A stretch of 64,000 nt of DNA from Methylobacterium sp. Leaf123. Lineage in GTDB: Bacteria; Pseudomonadota; Alphaproteobacteria; Rhizobiales; Beijerinckiaceae. The notes beneath the pieces are model-generated. The model saw only the letters and a program-made list of their open reading frames with translations, made no database searches and had not been told where the DNA came from. Position 1 is the first letter of the stretch, and each line of letters opens with the position of its first letter. Position numbers and translations under genes: made by a program. Location: assembly GCF_001423405.1 (NCBI RefSeq), contig NZ_LMNS01000002.1, forward strand, positions 62,001 through 126,000, written 5' to 3'. Below are positions 45,937-55,441 of this stretch, piece after piece.

Positions 45937-47634
45937 TCAGGCCGCGCGGACGGTGGCCAGGAAGCGATCGACCTCGCTGGTGAGGTACTCCGACTCGCGC
46001 GACAGCTCGGAGGCCGCCACCAGAACCTGGCTCGCGGCCGCGCCCGCTTCGTCGGACGCCTGAGCGAGGCCGACGACGTTGCGCGTCACCTCGGTCGTGC
46101 CGGTGGAGGCTTGGGCCACGTTGCGCACGATTTCCTGCGTGGCCGCGCCCTGTTGCTCGACGGCCGCCGCGATGGTCGCGGCGACGGCGTTGATCTCGCC
46201 GATGCGCCCGGTGATCGAGCCGATCGCCGAGACGGCCCGCTCCGTCACGCCCTGGATCTCGCCGATCTGGCTGGAAATCTCATCCGTCGCGCGGGAGGTC
46301 TGGCTGGCGAGTTCCTTCACCTCCGTCGCCACGACGGCGAAGCCGCGCCCGGCCTCGCCCGCCCGCGCCGCCTCGATCGTGGCATTGAGCGCGAGCAGGT
46401 TCGTCTGCGAGGCAATGTTGGAGATCATGCTGACCATGTCGCCGATGCGGGCCGAGGTCCGGCTGAGTTCGCGCACCAGTTGACCGGTCTGATCCGCATC
46501 GGCGACAGCGGCCTGCGCGAGCCCGGCGGAGCCCTGCACCTGCCGTCCGATCTCCTGGACGGAGACGCCGAGTTCCTCCGCCGCCGCCGCCACGGTGCCG
46601 ACATTGCTCGCGGCCTCTTCCGCCGCCGCGGCGACGGTGCCCGACTGGTTCGCCGTCTCGTCGGCGGTCGAGGACATCTGCTGCGCGGTCGCCTGAAGCT
46701 CGGTCGCCGAAGAGGAGACGCGACCGACGATGTCGCCGACCGCCCGCTCGAAGCCGTCGGCGAGTTCGATCATGGTGCGGCGGCGTTCGGCGGCGGCGGC
46801 CTCGTCGGCGATACGGCGCATTTCGGTCTGCTCCGCCGCCTTCTGCGCCACCATCGCCTTGATGCCTTCGACCGCCCGACCCACCGCGCCGATCTCGTCG
46901 CCGCGGGCGGCCTCGGGGATCGGCGCATCGACATCCCCTTCCGCCATGCGCCGCAGCACGGCGACGAGGCCGGCCAGCGGCCGGGTGATGCCGAACACGG
47001 TGATGACGGAGGCCAGCGCGAGGGCGGCCAGGAAGCCCAAAGCGGAGGCGATGCTGAGGATCGTGCTCGAGCGGCTCGCAGCCCGCTCCGCCTCGTTTCG
47101 CGCCGCGGCGAGTTCCTCGCTCAGCACCCTGACACGCCCCTGAACGGCATCGCGGAGCTTGACGCGGGAGACCGCGGCTTCCGTCAGCAAAACTTCGGTA
47201 GCCGCGTCGTTCTGGTTCTTGAGCCCCAGTTGAAGGACGCGCTGGTTGACGGAAAACAGGGCTGCAGCGGCATCGCGCAACTCTTCGTTGACCTTGCGAC
47301 GTTCTGGCGTTTCGGCGACCTCATTGAGTTGTTCGACGAAAGCGTATGTCGAAGCAACGGCCGCATCGTAACGTTTCCTGTAAACTTCCAACTCTTTTGG
47401 GCGCGTCTCGATGACGATGTTCCGAACCAAAATCGCAGTCTCGTTTGCATAATGCCTGAGCAAAAGCATCGCCTCCAGGCGCTTGACCTGAACATCGACG
47501 ATCCGTTTTGTCTGATCGGAGACGCTCGATATCGTCCCATGGGCATAAAAAATTATCGCAATAGAGACAAATACAGTCATCAAAATCGGCAAGAACGATT
47601 TGATGATGATTCTCGCATTTCTTAGAACTTGCAT
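45937..47634 (-). CDS. Methyl-accepting chemotaxis protein (MCP 2), inserted between fliQ and flhA
   Basis: The ATG at 47634 ([20 protein letters not shown]) gives 565 residues, as in MCP 1. Two membrane helices (about 10-32 and 195-218) flank a helical periplasmic sensor, then a HAMP domain ([21 protein letters not shown]) and the signalling domain with [39 protein letters not shown]. The last 290 residues are nearly the same as in MCP 1, whereas the sensor has diverged. The sensor-coding DNA is AT-richer than the rest. It is transcribed against the flagellar genes. An upstream in-frame ATG at 47676 is less likely. Confidence 0.93.
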   Translation of the reverse strand: MQVLRNARIIIKSFLPILMTVFVSIAIIFYAHGTISSVSDQTKRIVDVQVKRLEAMLLLRHYANETAILVRNIVIETRPKELEVYRKRYDAAVASTYAFVEQLNEVAETPERRKVNEELRDAAAALFSVNQRVLQLGLKNQNDAATEVLLTEAAVSRVKLRDAVQGRVRVLSEELAAARNEAERAASRSSTILSIASALGFLAALALASVITVFGITRPLAGLVAVLRRMAEGDVDAPIPEAARGDEIGAVGRAVEGIKAMVAQKAAEQTEMRRIADEAAAAERRRTMIELADGFERAVGDIVGRVSSSATELQATAQQMSSTADETANQSGTVAAAAEEAASNVGTVAAAAEELGVSVQEIGRQVQGSAGLAQAAVADADQTGQLVRELSRTSARIGDMVSMISNIASQTNLLALNATIEAARAGEAGRGFAVVATEVKELASQTSRATDEISSQIGEIQGVTERAVSAIGSITGRIGEINAVAATIAAAVEQQGAATQEIVRNVAQASTGTTEVTRNVVGLAQASDEAGAAASQVLVAASELSRESEYLTSEVDRFLATVRAA

Positions 47635-47872
47635 TTGTTGCCTCGCAATTTCTAGAATAAGCCAGTCTATCCTCACCCCCTACAGTGGCGTAGCAGACAT
47701 TATCAAATGATGAAATTGTCGTGATCTGGACCCTGTCCGCAGGACGGTCGGGTCGCCAGGAGACCCGTTCCGGCGCGCCGCGCCGTGTCCGATGACACGG
47801 GCTTGGCCCCCTTCACCCGATGAGCGACCGCTTCCCGCTTTTGCCCGCGGGCACCCATCCCCACGCAAGCTT

Positions 47873-47918
47873 GCCGCGCCACAACCGCCTCGACCTTGAG
47901 GGAATCGGTTCACGTCAT
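47873..47918 (+). repeat. flhA leader, functional copy of a duplicated segment
   Basis: This 46-bp segment ending in the first bases of the flhA ATG (47917) is duplicated at 45757-45802. Homology probably extends further left at lower identity. It likely contains the translation signal (GAGGGAA, 47899-47905) of flhA. Confidence 0.7.
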
Positions 47919-49998
47919 GGCGGTGAGCGAAGCGCTCGTCCTGGAAAAGCGGTCGCGGCGCGACTTCGGGTTTGCGGCGGGCATCGTCGCGATCCTCGCG
48001 GTGCTGTTCCTGCCGGTGCCGGCGGTGTTGCTCGATGTCGGGCTCGCCTTCTCGATCGCGCTCTCGGTGCTGATCCTGATGGTGGCGCTCTGGATTCAGA
48101 AGCCGCTCGAATTCTCCGCCTTCCCCACCGTGCTGCTGATCGCGACGCTGCTGCGGCTGGCGCTCGGCATCGCCACGACGCGGTTGATCCTCGCCAACGG
48201 CCAGAAGGGCGTGGACGCCGCCGGCCACGTCATCCAGGGCTTCTCGCAATTCGTGATGAGCGGCGATTTCGTCATCGGAATCGTCGTCTTCGTGATCCTC
48301 ATCACGGTCAACTTCCTCGTCATCACCAAGGGCGCGACCCGTATCGCCGAGGTGGGCGCCCGCTTCACCCTCGACGCCATCCCCGGCAAGCAGATGGCGA
48401 TCGACGCCGATCTCAATGCGGGGCTGATCGACGACAAGGAGGCGCAGCGCCGCCGCCGGGAGCTGGAAGAAGAGAGCGCGTTCTTCGGCTCGATGGACGG
48501 CGCCTCGAAATTCGTGCGCGGCGAGGCGGTGGCGTCGCTCATCGTCATCGCCGTCAACGTGTTCGGCGGCGTCATCATCGGCACCACCCGCCACGGCATG
48601 CCGCTGGGTCAGGCCGCCGACGTCTTCGTCAAGCTGTCCGTCGGCGACGGCCTCGTCTCGCAGATCCCGGCGCTGATCGTCTCGCTGGCCGCCGGCCTCC
48701 TCGTCTCGAAGGGCGGCACCCGCGGCGCGGCGGAAGAAGCCGTGCTCGGCCAGCTCAGCGCCTATCCGCGTGCGCTGATCGTCGCCGCCGCGCTGATGCT
48801 GATGTTCGCCATCGTCCCCGGCCTGCCGTTCCTGCCCTTCGTGACCCTCGCGGGCCTGATGGGTTTCGTGGCGATCACCATCCCGAAGCGCCAGGCGGCC
48901 CGCGCCGCCGCCGCGGCGGCCCAGGTGAAGCGCGAGGAGGAGAGCAAGCAGGCCGAGACCAAGGAATCGGTCAAGGAGCAGCTGCGCACGCCGGAGATCG
49001 AACTCTGCCTCGGCCGTCAGGTCGCGGCGCAGATCCAGGGGAACCACGCCGAGCTGCACCACCGGGTCGCCAAGATGCGCCGCAAGTTCGCGCGCCAGTA
49101 CGGCTTCGTCGTGCCCGACATCAAGCTCACCGACAGCCTCAACCTGCCGCCCAAGACCTACCAGATCCGCATCCACGGCACGGTGGCCGCGACGCAGGAG
49201 ATGCGGCCCGGCGAGTTGCTCGTCGTGGTCGGCGACGGGCCGCGCCCCGATGTGCCGTCCGAGGAGGTGCGCGAGCCCGCCTTCGGCATGAAGGCGCTGT
49301 GGGTGGTCGATGCCTATGCCGGCGAGATCCGCCGCTCCGGCTTCGAGGCGATCGACGGCGCCTCCGTCCTCCTCACGCACCTCTCCGAGGTGATCCGCAA
49401 CAACCTGCCCCAGTTCCTGTCCTACAAGGACATGCGGGCACTGCTCGACCGGCTCGACCCCGAATACAAGCGGCTGATCGACGAGATCTGCCCCTCGCAG
49501 ATCTCGCATTCGGGCCTGCAGGCGGTGCTGAAGCTGCTGCTCTCCGAGCGCGTCTCGATCCGCAACCTGCATCTGATCCTGGAGGCGGTGGCCGAGATCA
49601 GCCCCCATGCCCGCCGCGCCGAGCAGATCGCCGAACATGTCCGGATGCGCGTCGCCCAGCAGATCTGCGGCGATCTGGCCGAGGACGGGGTGCTGCACGT
49701 GCTGCGGCTCGGCGCCAACTGGGATCTCACCTTCCACCAGAGCCTGAAGCGCGATGCCAAGGGCGAGGTCATCGAGTTCGACATCGACCCGCGCCTCGTG
49801 GAGCAGTTCGGCACGGAAGCCGGCGAGGCGATCCGCGAGCGGATGCGGCAGGTCCACGGCTTCGCCCTCGTCACCGCCCCCGACGCCCGGCCCTATGTGC
49901 GGATGATCATCGAGCGGATCTTCCCGACCCTGCCTGTGCTCTCGCATCTGGAGATCGCCCGCGGCGTCGAGCTGAAATCGTTGGGCACCATCTCGTGA
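47917..49998 (+). CDS. flhA: Flagellar export protein FlhA
   Basis: The ATG 47917 ([19 protein letters not shown]) gives 693 residues. About eight membrane helices fill residues 20-310, with the family blocks [30 protein letters not shown] and [23 protein letters not shown]. The cytoplasmic part from about 345 binds chaperone-substrate complexes and includes [17 protein letters not shown]. FlhA is the export-gate protein of the flagellar type III system. It overlaps fliR by 4 nt (GTGA). Confidence 0.96.
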   Translation: MAVSEALVLEKRSRRDFGFAAGIVAILAVLFLPVPAVLLDVGLAFSIALSVLILMVALWIQKPLEFSAFPTVLLIATLLRLALGIATTRLILANGQKGVDAAGHVIQGFSQFVMSGDFVIGIVVFVILITVNFLVITKGATRIAEVGARFTLDAIPGKQMAIDADLNAGLIDDKEAQRRRRELEEESAFFGSMDGASKFVRGEAVASLIVIAVNVFGGVIIGTTRHGMPLGQAADVFVKLSVGDGLVSQIPALIVSLAAGLLVSKGGTRGAAEEAVLGQLSAYPRALIVAAALMLMFAIVPGLPFLPFVTLAGLMGFVAITIPKRQAARAAAAAAQVKREEESKQAETKESVKEQLRTPEIELCLGRQVAAQIQGNHAELHHRVAKMRRKFARQYGFVVPDIKLTDSLNLPPKTYQIRIHGTVAATQEMRPGELLVVVGDGPRPDVPSEEVREPAFGMKALWVVDAYAGEIRRSGFEAIDGASVLLTHLSEVIRNNLPQFLSYKDMRALLDRLDPEYKRLIDEICPSQISHSGLQAVLKLLLSERVSIRNLHLILEAVAEISPHARRAEQIAEHVRMRVAQQICGDLAEDGVLHVLRLGANWDLTFHQSLKRDAKGEVIEFDIDPRLVEQFGTEAGEAIRERMRQVHGFALVTAPDARPYVRMIIERIFPTLPVLSHLEIARGVELKSLGTIS

Positions 49999-50765
49999 TT
50001 CCGGGCTTCGGCGGCCTGCTCGGCGGAGAGGCCTTCCTCGGCGTCTTCCTGATCTTCTGCCGGATCGGCGGCTGCCTCCTGATCGTGCCCGGCTTTTCCA
50101 GCCCGCGCGTGCCGGCGCAGGTGCGGCTCCTCATCGCCGGCGGCGTCTCGCTCGCCGTCACGCCGCTCCTGCTGCCGCTGTTCCAGACCAAGCTCTCCGG
50201 CCAGACGCCGACCGAGACGCTGACATGGATCGCCAGCGAGACGATCACGGGGCTGCTCATCGGCCTGCTCGGGCGCATCTTCATCTTCGTGCTGGAAACC
50301 GTGATGAACGCGGTCTCGACCATGGTCGGCTTCGGCTCGATGCCGGGCACGCCGGTCGAGGGGACCGAAGCGATCCCCGCGGTCGAATCGCTGATCGTGT
50401 TTGCCGCGGTCGCGCTGATGTTCGCCGCCGACCTGCACTGGGAGCTGTTTCGCGGCCTCGTCGATTCCTACGGCCGCATCCCGCCGGGCGAGGGCTTCGG
50501 GACGCAGACCGCGCTGGTGCGCATCACCGACCAGATCGGCGAGGCCTTCACCCTCGCCCTGCGCATCGCCGCCCCCTTCATCATCTATGCGGTGGCGGTG
50601 AACCTCGCGGCGGGCTTCGTGAACAAGCTCACGCCGACGATCCCCGTCTACTTCGTCGCCACGCCCTTCGTGATGTTCGGTGCGTTGCTGCTGCTCTACT
50701 ATCTCTCCAGCGAGTTCATGACGCAGTTCCTCTCCGGCTACGTCGCCTGGCTTCGCAAAGGCTGA
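49995..50765 (+). CDS. fliR: Flagellar export gate protein FliR
   Basis: A GTG start overlapping the flhA stop gives 256 residues with about six membrane helices. FliR landmarks include [93 protein letters not shown] and [28 protein letters not shown]. It assembles with FliP and FliQ in the export pore. The gene is translationally coupled to flhA. Confidence 0.94.
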   Translation: MIPGFGGLLGGEAFLGVFLIFCRIGGCLLIVPGFSSPRVPAQVRLLIAGGVSLAVTPLLLPLFQTKLSGQTPTETLTWIASETITGLLIGLLGRIFIFVLETVMNAVSTMVGFGSMPGTPVEGTEAIPAVESLIVFAAVALMFAADLHWELFRGLVDSYGRIPPGEGFGTQTALVRITDQIGEAFTLALRIAAPFIIYAVAVNLAAGFVNKLTPTIPVYFVATPFVMFGALLLLYYLSSEFMTQFLSGYVAWLRKG

Positions 50766-50784
50766 GAGGAAAGGGCTGAGCGTC

Positions 50785-51195
50785 ATGTCCGCCGCCGACA
50801 TCGCCAAGCGCCTGAAGCGCGCCGAGCGCCTCACCGCCGTGCAGGAGCAGATGCGCCGCGCCGCCGAATGGCAGCTCGCCGAGACCCGGCGCAATGTCGA
50901 GGCGGTCGAGGCGGATCGGGCGGCTTTGCTCGCCGCGGTCGGCTCCTCGGCCCACGGTCACCTGTTCCTGGAAGCCGCCAACCGCCGCCTGCGCGGGCTC
51001 GCCACGCGGGCGACCGAACTCGAACGGATCGCCGCGTCCCAGGCGGACGAGGTGCGCGAGCAGGGCCTCGCGCAGAAGCGCGCGGAGCTGAGCGCCGAGC
51101 GGATCGAGACGCTGCTCGACCGGGAACGCGACCGGGTCGAGGCGATGGAGCGGCTCGACAGCCTCGCCCAGCGCCGCGATGCAAGCCTCCCGTAA
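50785..51195 (+). CDS. FliJ-like coiled-coil flagellar protein
   Basis: The 136-residue protein is almost entirely helical and charged (AKRLKRAERLTAVQEQMRRAAEWQLAETRRNVEAVEADRAALL...), with two long coiled-coil stretches separated by a short GSSAHGHLFLEAANRRLRGL turn. The size and position fit a FliJ-type export chaperone or ATPase stalk. There is no unequivocal FliJ motif, so the call rests on shape and context. It starts 19 bp after fliR. Confidence 0.65.
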   Translation: MSAADIAKRLKRAERLTAVQEQMRRAAEWQLAETRRNVEAVEADRAALLAAVGSSAHGHLFLEAANRRLRGLATRATELERIAASQADEVREQGLAQKRAELSAERIETLLDRERDRVEAMERLDSLAQRRDASLP

Positions 51196-51270
51196 GCCAG
51201 CGGATCTACACTCCCCTCCATCCTCAGCGGTGTGCGCCCGGTTCGCGCCGCATCAAGGTTTGACGGCGCG

Positions 51271-51741
51271 ATGAGCATCACCCCCCCTTCCGACATCGTG
51301 ATGGATGTGGCGCGCGCCGCCGATCCGGCCCGCTATCAGGAGGCTGCGGCCAAGCTGTCGCAGCCCGGCGACCCGGCCGCCTTCGCCAGCGCCGCCGACG
51401 ACGCGGCGCGCGAGGCGGGCCTGACCACGCATATGCCCCTCGACGTCCACGGGGCGCTGACGGGCCTGAAGAACGAGACCGCCCGGACCGGCTCTGCCGA
51501 CCCCTACCGAAAGTTCGAGGGGCAGGTGATCCAGCAATTCGTCGAGGCGATGCTGCCCAAGGCCGAGAACGTCTTCGGCAAGGGCAATGCCGGCGGCATC
51601 TGGAAGTCGATGCTCGCCGAGCAGCTCGGCCAGCAGATCGCCCAGACCGGCGGCATCGGCATCGCCCGCATGCTGAACGCCGCCCGCCCCGCCAGCACCC
51701 CGGTGGCGCCCACGGGCACCGGCGTCGCGAGCAAGGTCTGA
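51271..51741 (+). CDS. flgJ: Rod-binding protein, FlgJ N-terminal domain
   Basis: The ATG 51271 gives 156 residues. The C-terminal half (KFEGQVIQQFVEAMLPKAENVFGKGNAGGIWKSMLAEQLGQQIAQTGGIGIARML) is the rod-binding FlgJ domain. The muramidase domain of enterobacterial FlgJ is missing, as usual in alphaproteobacteria. It caps the growing rod. A flgN-like gene follows 5 bp later. Confidence 0.88.
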   Translation: MSITPPSDIVMDVARAADPARYQEAAAKLSQPGDPAAFASAADDAAREAGLTTHMPLDVHGALTGLKNETARTGSADPYRKFEGQVIQQFVEAMLPKAENVFGKGNAGGIWKSMLAEQLGQQIAQTGGIGIARMLNAARPASTPVAPTGTGVASKV

Positions 51742-51746
51742 CCGCC

Positions 51747-52079
51747 ATGCTGCTCGAATCCCTGAAGCGGTTGGAGGCCACCGTCGAGGCCGAGACCGAA
51801 GCGCTCGGTGCCAATGCGGCCCTCGATCTCGATGCGGTCAACCGGGCCAAGAGCCGGAGCCTCCTCGAACTCACCCGCCTCGCCCGCGGCCTCGATGTCG
51901 CGACCCTCGATGCCGAAACCGGGATCGTGCTGGCGCGCCTGCGCGACAAGCTGATCCGCAATCAGGAGGCCGTCGCCCTGCATCTGCGGGCGGTGGAGGA
52001 GGTCGGCGAGACGCTGCAGGCCAGCCTTCAGGCCGCAGAGTCCGACGGCACCTATTCGGCGCGCCTGGGACGCGACTGA
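51747..52079 (+). CDS. FlgN-like flagellar chaperone
   Basis: The 110-residue helical protein (LLESLKRLEATVEAETEALGANAALDLDAVNRAKSRSLLELTRLARGLD...) has the long amphipathic helices of the FlgN chaperone family, which guard FlgK and FlgL before export. It lacks a membrane segment and an export signal. It sits between flgJ and the FliL-like gene in the same unit. Homology is by pattern and context, not a strict motif. Confidence 0.7.
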   Translation: MLLESLKRLEATVEAETEALGANAALDLDAVNRAKSRSLLELTRLARGLDVATLDAETGIVLARLRDKLIRNQEAVALHLRAVEEVGETLQASLQAAESDGTYSARLGRD

Positions 52080-52082
52080 GCC

Positions 52083-52529
52083 ATGCGCATCCTCGTCTCG
52101 GGCCTCTGGATCTGCGCCGTCACCATCGCCTCCTGCTACGCGGCGGTGACCTTCGGCGGCGGGTTCTTCTCGAAATCGACCGAGCCCTATCTCGAAGGGC
52201 TGCAATATCAGAAGCTTGCACCCATCAACATTCCGATGGTCGCCGAGGGCAAGGTGCAGGGCTACGTCATCGCCGTGCTGGTCTTCACGGCCGACGCCAA
52301 GCTGATGCACACGCTCCCCGTCGCCCCCAACGCCTTCGTGGTCGATGAGGCCTTCCGCCAGATCTACGGCGACACCACCATCGATTTCCGCAAGCTCGCC
52401 CGCTACGACATCAACGGCCGGCTGGCCCAGATCCGCGCCAAGGTGAACGAGCGCCTCGGCTCCGATGTGGTGAAGGACGTGCTGGTCGACGAACTGAACT
52501 TCGTCGCCAAGCGCGAGGTGCGCTCCTGA
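52083..52529 (+). CDS. FliL-like membrane protein of the flagellar cluster
   Basis: The 148-residue protein has one N-terminal membrane helix (LVSGLWICAVTIASCYAAVTFGG) and a periplasmic domain. Its last part (LAQIRAKVNERLGSDVVKDVLVDELNFV) resembles the FliL C-terminus, where a helix with LR..I...VN..L is followed by VKDVYFTEFV-like strand. FliL-type proteins stabilise the stator and basal body. It starts 3 bp after the FlgN-like gene and is the last gene of the flagellar run. Confidence 0.65.
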   Translation: MRILVSGLWICAVTIASCYAAVTFGGGFFSKSTEPYLEGLQYQKLAPINIPMVAEGKVQGYVIAVLVFTADAKLMHTLPVAPNAFVVDEAFRQIYGDTTIDFRKLARYDINGRLAQIRAKVNERLGSDVVKDVLVDELNFVAKREVRS

Positions 52530-52535
52530 TTGTGA

Positions 52536-52850
52536 TCAGGTGCGCCGTCGGCATTCGTCGATCAAATCCTTCAGCTCGTAATCGATCACGTACAGGCGAC
52601 CCAAGCTACGTTTGTGAGAGCCACCATAGAAGAATCCTGTCATCTTATAGATTAGGCTTGCGTGAATGAGGCCTCGCCCGAACGGAAGCCCCCATCCACT
52701 CTGATAGAGCGTCTTGTTTCCGATCGACATCAAGTCGGAAATTGAATTCGACGCATCAGCACGTTCAGCAAACAGGAGATCGATCCGGTCGCTAAGTTCC
52801 TGAACGCTCAGCTTGGCAAGATCGCCCCTGAGATTGATCCCGATGCGCAT
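52536..52850 (-). CDS. Orphan hypothetical protein in an AT-richer patch
   Basis: The 104-residue protein (MRIGINLRGDLAKLSVQELSDRIDLLFAERADAS...) has a helical N-terminal half and a SLIYKMTGFFYGGSH segment followed by YVIDYELKDLIDECRRR. No domain is recognised. The surrounding 52530-53010 is clearly AT-richer than the flanks, suggesting an acquired gene. It is convergent with the FliL-like gene (6-bp gap) and divergent from the DapA-like gene. Function unknown. Confidence 0.55.
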   Translation of the reverse strand: MRIGINLRGDLAKLSVQELSDRIDLLFAERADASNSISDLMSIGNKTLYQSGWGLPFGRGLIHASLIYKMTGFFYGGSHKRSLGRLYVIDYELKDLIDECRRRT

Positions 52851-53033
52851 TCTCAGCCGTGGTCCGCAAGATTTCTGGAAATCGCTTCAAAACTGCTCAA
52901 GCGGAGCGTGAGCTGGACACTCCATATCCGGCCGGCTTTCAAGCGCTGCGTGGTCGTTGGATAGATACCACAGGAAAATGGTGACAAGACTCCTGTTGAT
53001 CCCATCTATTCCTGCTCGCATCCTGCCGCCGCC

Positions 53034-53927
53034 ATGACCTGCTTTACCGGCCTTTCCGCCTTCCCGATCACCCCCGCCTCCCCCGACGGATGCGTGGATA
53101 TGGCGGCGTTGCGCGCGCTGGTGGCGCCCCTCGCCGCTGCGGGGGTGGATTCGATCGGGCTTCTCGGCAGCACCGGCACCTACGCCTATCTCTCCCGCGC
53201 GGAGCGCCGCCGCGCGCTTGATGTGGCTCTTGAGGAAGCCGGCGGCCGGGTGCCGGTCATCGTCGGAATCGGAGCTTTGCGCACCGACGAGGCCGTGGCC
53301 TTGGCGCAGGACGCGCGGGCGGCGGGTGCCGCCGCCGGGCTCCTGGCTGCCGTCTCCTACACGCCGCTGACCGACGAGGAGGTGTTCGAGCATTTCTCCG
53401 CCGTCGCCACGGGCAGCGGCCTGCCGATCTGCATCTACGACAATCCCGGCACCACGCATTTCCGGTTCACGCCCTCGCTGGTCGGGCGGCTGGCCCATGT
53501 GCCCGGCATCCGCGCGCTCAAGAGCCCGGCGCCGGATTCCGAGACGGTGGCCGGCCAGTTCGACGCCCTGCGCCGGGCGGTGCCGGCCGAGTTCCGGCTC
53601 GGCTTCAGCGGCGACTGGAACGCGGCCGAAGCGCTGCTGGCGGGCGGCGAGGCTTGGTACAGCGTCGCGGCCGGGCTGTTTCCCGAACCCTGCCTCGCGA
53701 TCCTGCGGGCGGCACGCGCCGGTGAGGTCGCGCGGGCGCGGGCCCTGCACGCGCGGATGCAGCCGCTCTGGGATCTGTTCAAGGAATTCTCAAGCCTGCG
53801 GGTCACTTACGCGGCTGCCCGCCATCTCGGCCTGTGCCGAACCGATCCGCCCCGACCGATCCTGCCGCTGCCCGAGCCTGTCCGGAATCGGGTGGCCGAG
53901 GTCATCGACCGGCTCGCGCTCGCCTGA
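53034..53927 (+). CDS. DapA/NAL-family lyase or synthase
   Basis: The 297-residue TIM-barrel protein belongs to the dihydrodipicolinate synthase/N-acetylneuraminate lyase family. The Schiff-base Lys is K163 (ALKSPAPDS) and the catalytic Tyr is Y135 (IYDNPGT). The pyruvate-binding GTTG motif appears as GSTGTYAYLS (45-54), which is altered, so lysine synthesis is unlikely; an aldolase for a pyruvate-derived keto acid is more plausible. The gene stands alone. Substrate not determined. Confidence 0.85.
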   Translation: MTCFTGLSAFPITPASPDGCVDMAALRALVAPLAAAGVDSIGLLGSTGTYAYLSRAERRRALDVALEEAGGRVPVIVGIGALRTDEAVALAQDARAAGAAAGLLAAVSYTPLTDEEVFEHFSAVATGSGLPICIYDNPGTTHFRFTPSLVGRLAHVPGIRALKSPAPDSETVAGQFDALRRAVPAEFRLGFSGDWNAAEALLAGGEAWYSVAAGLFPEPCLAILRAARAGEVARARALHARMQPLWDLFKEFSSLRVTYAAARHLGLCRTDPPRPILPLPEPVRNRVAEVIDRLALA

Positions 53928-53976
53928 TCCGGCCGCTGCGGGACACTCGCGCTCCCGCGTTCTTAAAGGTCGATTC

Positions 53977-54017
53977 ACGCAGAACTGTTTGACTCACCCT
54001 CAGAGTAAGTTCTGCGT
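53977..54017. promoter_or_regulatory. Hairpin/inverted repeat upstream of the DUF2336 gene
   Basis: ACGCAGAACT (53977-53986) and AGTTCTGCGT (54008-54017) form a perfect 10-bp inverted repeat; a nested ACTC/GAGT pair lies inside. It ends 11 bp before the ATG at 54029, a position suited to an operator or an RNA switch over the start site. Confidence 0.5.
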
Positions 54018-54028
54018 AATCGAGTGCC

Positions 54029-55015
54029 ATGCCCCCATCGGTCGCCGGCGCGCCGGACCTGTCCGGCCTCATCGAGCTCTCGCGCGATCCCGCGCTGGAC
54101 CTGAAACCCGTGATTCTGCGGGTGCAGACCGACCTGTTCCTGGCCGCTCCGGTCCATGACCGGGCGATCCTCAGGGAGTTCGAATCCCTCGCCGCGGGCC
54201 TGATCCCGACGGTGGACGAGGAAACGGCGCGCGTCGTCGCCGAGAAGCTCAAGGGATGCCCCGATGTCCCGGCCAACGTGCGCGCCGCGCTCGAAGCCCG
54301 CGGCTTCCCCATCGCGCTCCCTCCCGAGCCCGAAACGGAAGCGGAGGCCGACCGGGCGCTCGCCGAAAATCCCGGCGCGCTGATCGGCACCCGCGTGCTG
54401 GACCGCCTGCTCACCCGCGCCCGGACCGACGCGGATCTCGCCCAGATCCTGCTCGCCCGGCCCGACATCCCGCCCGCCGACCTCGCGCCGCTCTGGCTCT
54501 ATGCCGGTCCGGAGCAGCGCAGCGCGATCACCCAGGCCGTCGAGGCCACCGCCGCCCTGCGCCCCTGCCCGCCGGCCCCCCGCGCCCTCGCGACGCGCCT
54601 CGTCGAGCATTCCCATGCCCGCGACGTGCCGGCCTTCATCACGGCGCTCGGCCAAGGGCTCGGGCTGCCGCCGAACTATCTCGGCGCCGCCGTCGATCCG
54701 GTGGCCCGCTACGACCTGCTGACGCTTGCGCTGCGCGCGGCGGATCTGCGCGAGGGCGAAGCGGTCTTCGTCTTCCTTACCCTCAACGACAGCGTCGCGC
54801 GCTCGGTCGATCGGGTGTTTTCCCTCGTCACGCTGTTTCGCGAGACGAGCCGGGCCACCGCCCGCGACCTGCTCTGCGCGATCTTCGGCGTGCCCGTGAT
54901 GGAGCGCGCCGCGGGCGAGCACCAGCCGCTGCACGGCCCCGAATCCAAGCGCGGCAGCACGGCGGCCGAGCGCCTGCGCACGGTGCTGCCGATGCGCCTG
55001 CGCCGGACGAGCTGA
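54029..55015 (+). CDS. DUF2336 protein
   Basis: The 328-residue protein matches the DUF2336 pattern: VHDRAILREFESLAAGLIPTVDEETARVVAEKLKGCPDVPANVRAALEARG and the following repeated helical segments, ending RTVLPMRLRRTS. It looks like a HEAT-like helical repeat protein. No membrane segment is visible. The family has no agreed function, to my knowledge. A 10-bp inverted repeat lies just before the start. It converges on the DUF1491 gene with a 15-bp gap. Confidence 0.85.
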   Translation: MPPSVAGAPDLSGLIELSRDPALDLKPVILRVQTDLFLAAPVHDRAILREFESLAAGLIPTVDEETARVVAEKLKGCPDVPANVRAALEARGFPIALPPEPETEAEADRALAENPGALIGTRVLDRLLTRARTDADLAQILLARPDIPPADLAPLWLYAGPEQRSAITQAVEATAALRPCPPAPRALATRLVEHSHARDVPAFITALGQGLGLPPNYLGAAVDPVARYDLLTLALRAADLREGEAVFVFLTLNDSVARSVDRVFSLVTLFRETSRATARDLLCAIFGVPVMERAAGEHQPLHGPESKRGSTAAERLRTVLPMRLRRTS

Positions 55016-55030
55016 CGCCGCGCTTGAGCG

Positions 55031-55372
55031 CTACTCCGCGAGCGGAAGGCCGTGCCGGCCCTCGCGGTCGTCGATCTCGACGATCCAGAGATCGGAATCG
55101 AAGCGGATCTCCCGCGTGAGGCGTTCCTCGACATCCGGGGACGGGGCGGCGGTGAGGATCGGCGTGAAGCGGCGATCGCCGTCGTCATCCGCTTCGATCA
55201 ACGCCTGCGGCGCCGGGCCGTAGAGGTCGGCAGTGCCGTCGAGCCGGTCGATCTTGACGAAAATCGCCCCCGCCTCCGCCGAACCGCGGCGGCGCTGCAC
55301 GGCGGGAATGTTCTCGCCGTTGAGGCGGCGCAGATGCGCGGAGACCCAGAAATCCGAGCGAAGGCGTGGCAT
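55031..55372 (-). CDS. DUF1491 protein
   Basis: From the ATG at 55372 the protein has 113 residues (MPRLRSDFWVSAHLRRLNGENIPAVQRRRGSAEAGAIFVKI...), matching the small alphaproteobacterial DUF1491 family. It is rich in strands and includes RFTPILTAAPSPDVEERLTREIRFDSDLWIVEIDDREGR. No catalytic motif is evident. An in-frame ATG 54 bp upstream would add a leader. It stands between the DUF2336 gene and the peptidoglycan-binding gene. Confidence 0.82.
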   Translation of the reverse strand: MPRLRSDFWVSAHLRRLNGENIPAVQRRRGSAEAGAIFVKIDRLDGTADLYGPAPQALIEADDDGDRRFTPILTAAPSPDVEERLTREIRFDSDLWIVEIDDREGRHGLPLAE

Positions 55373-55441
55373 GCCCGGTTCATAGGCGCCGATGGCCGCC
55401 GCGTCGATGGCGCGGCGGCATAGCATCAGTGCCGGCGCGCT

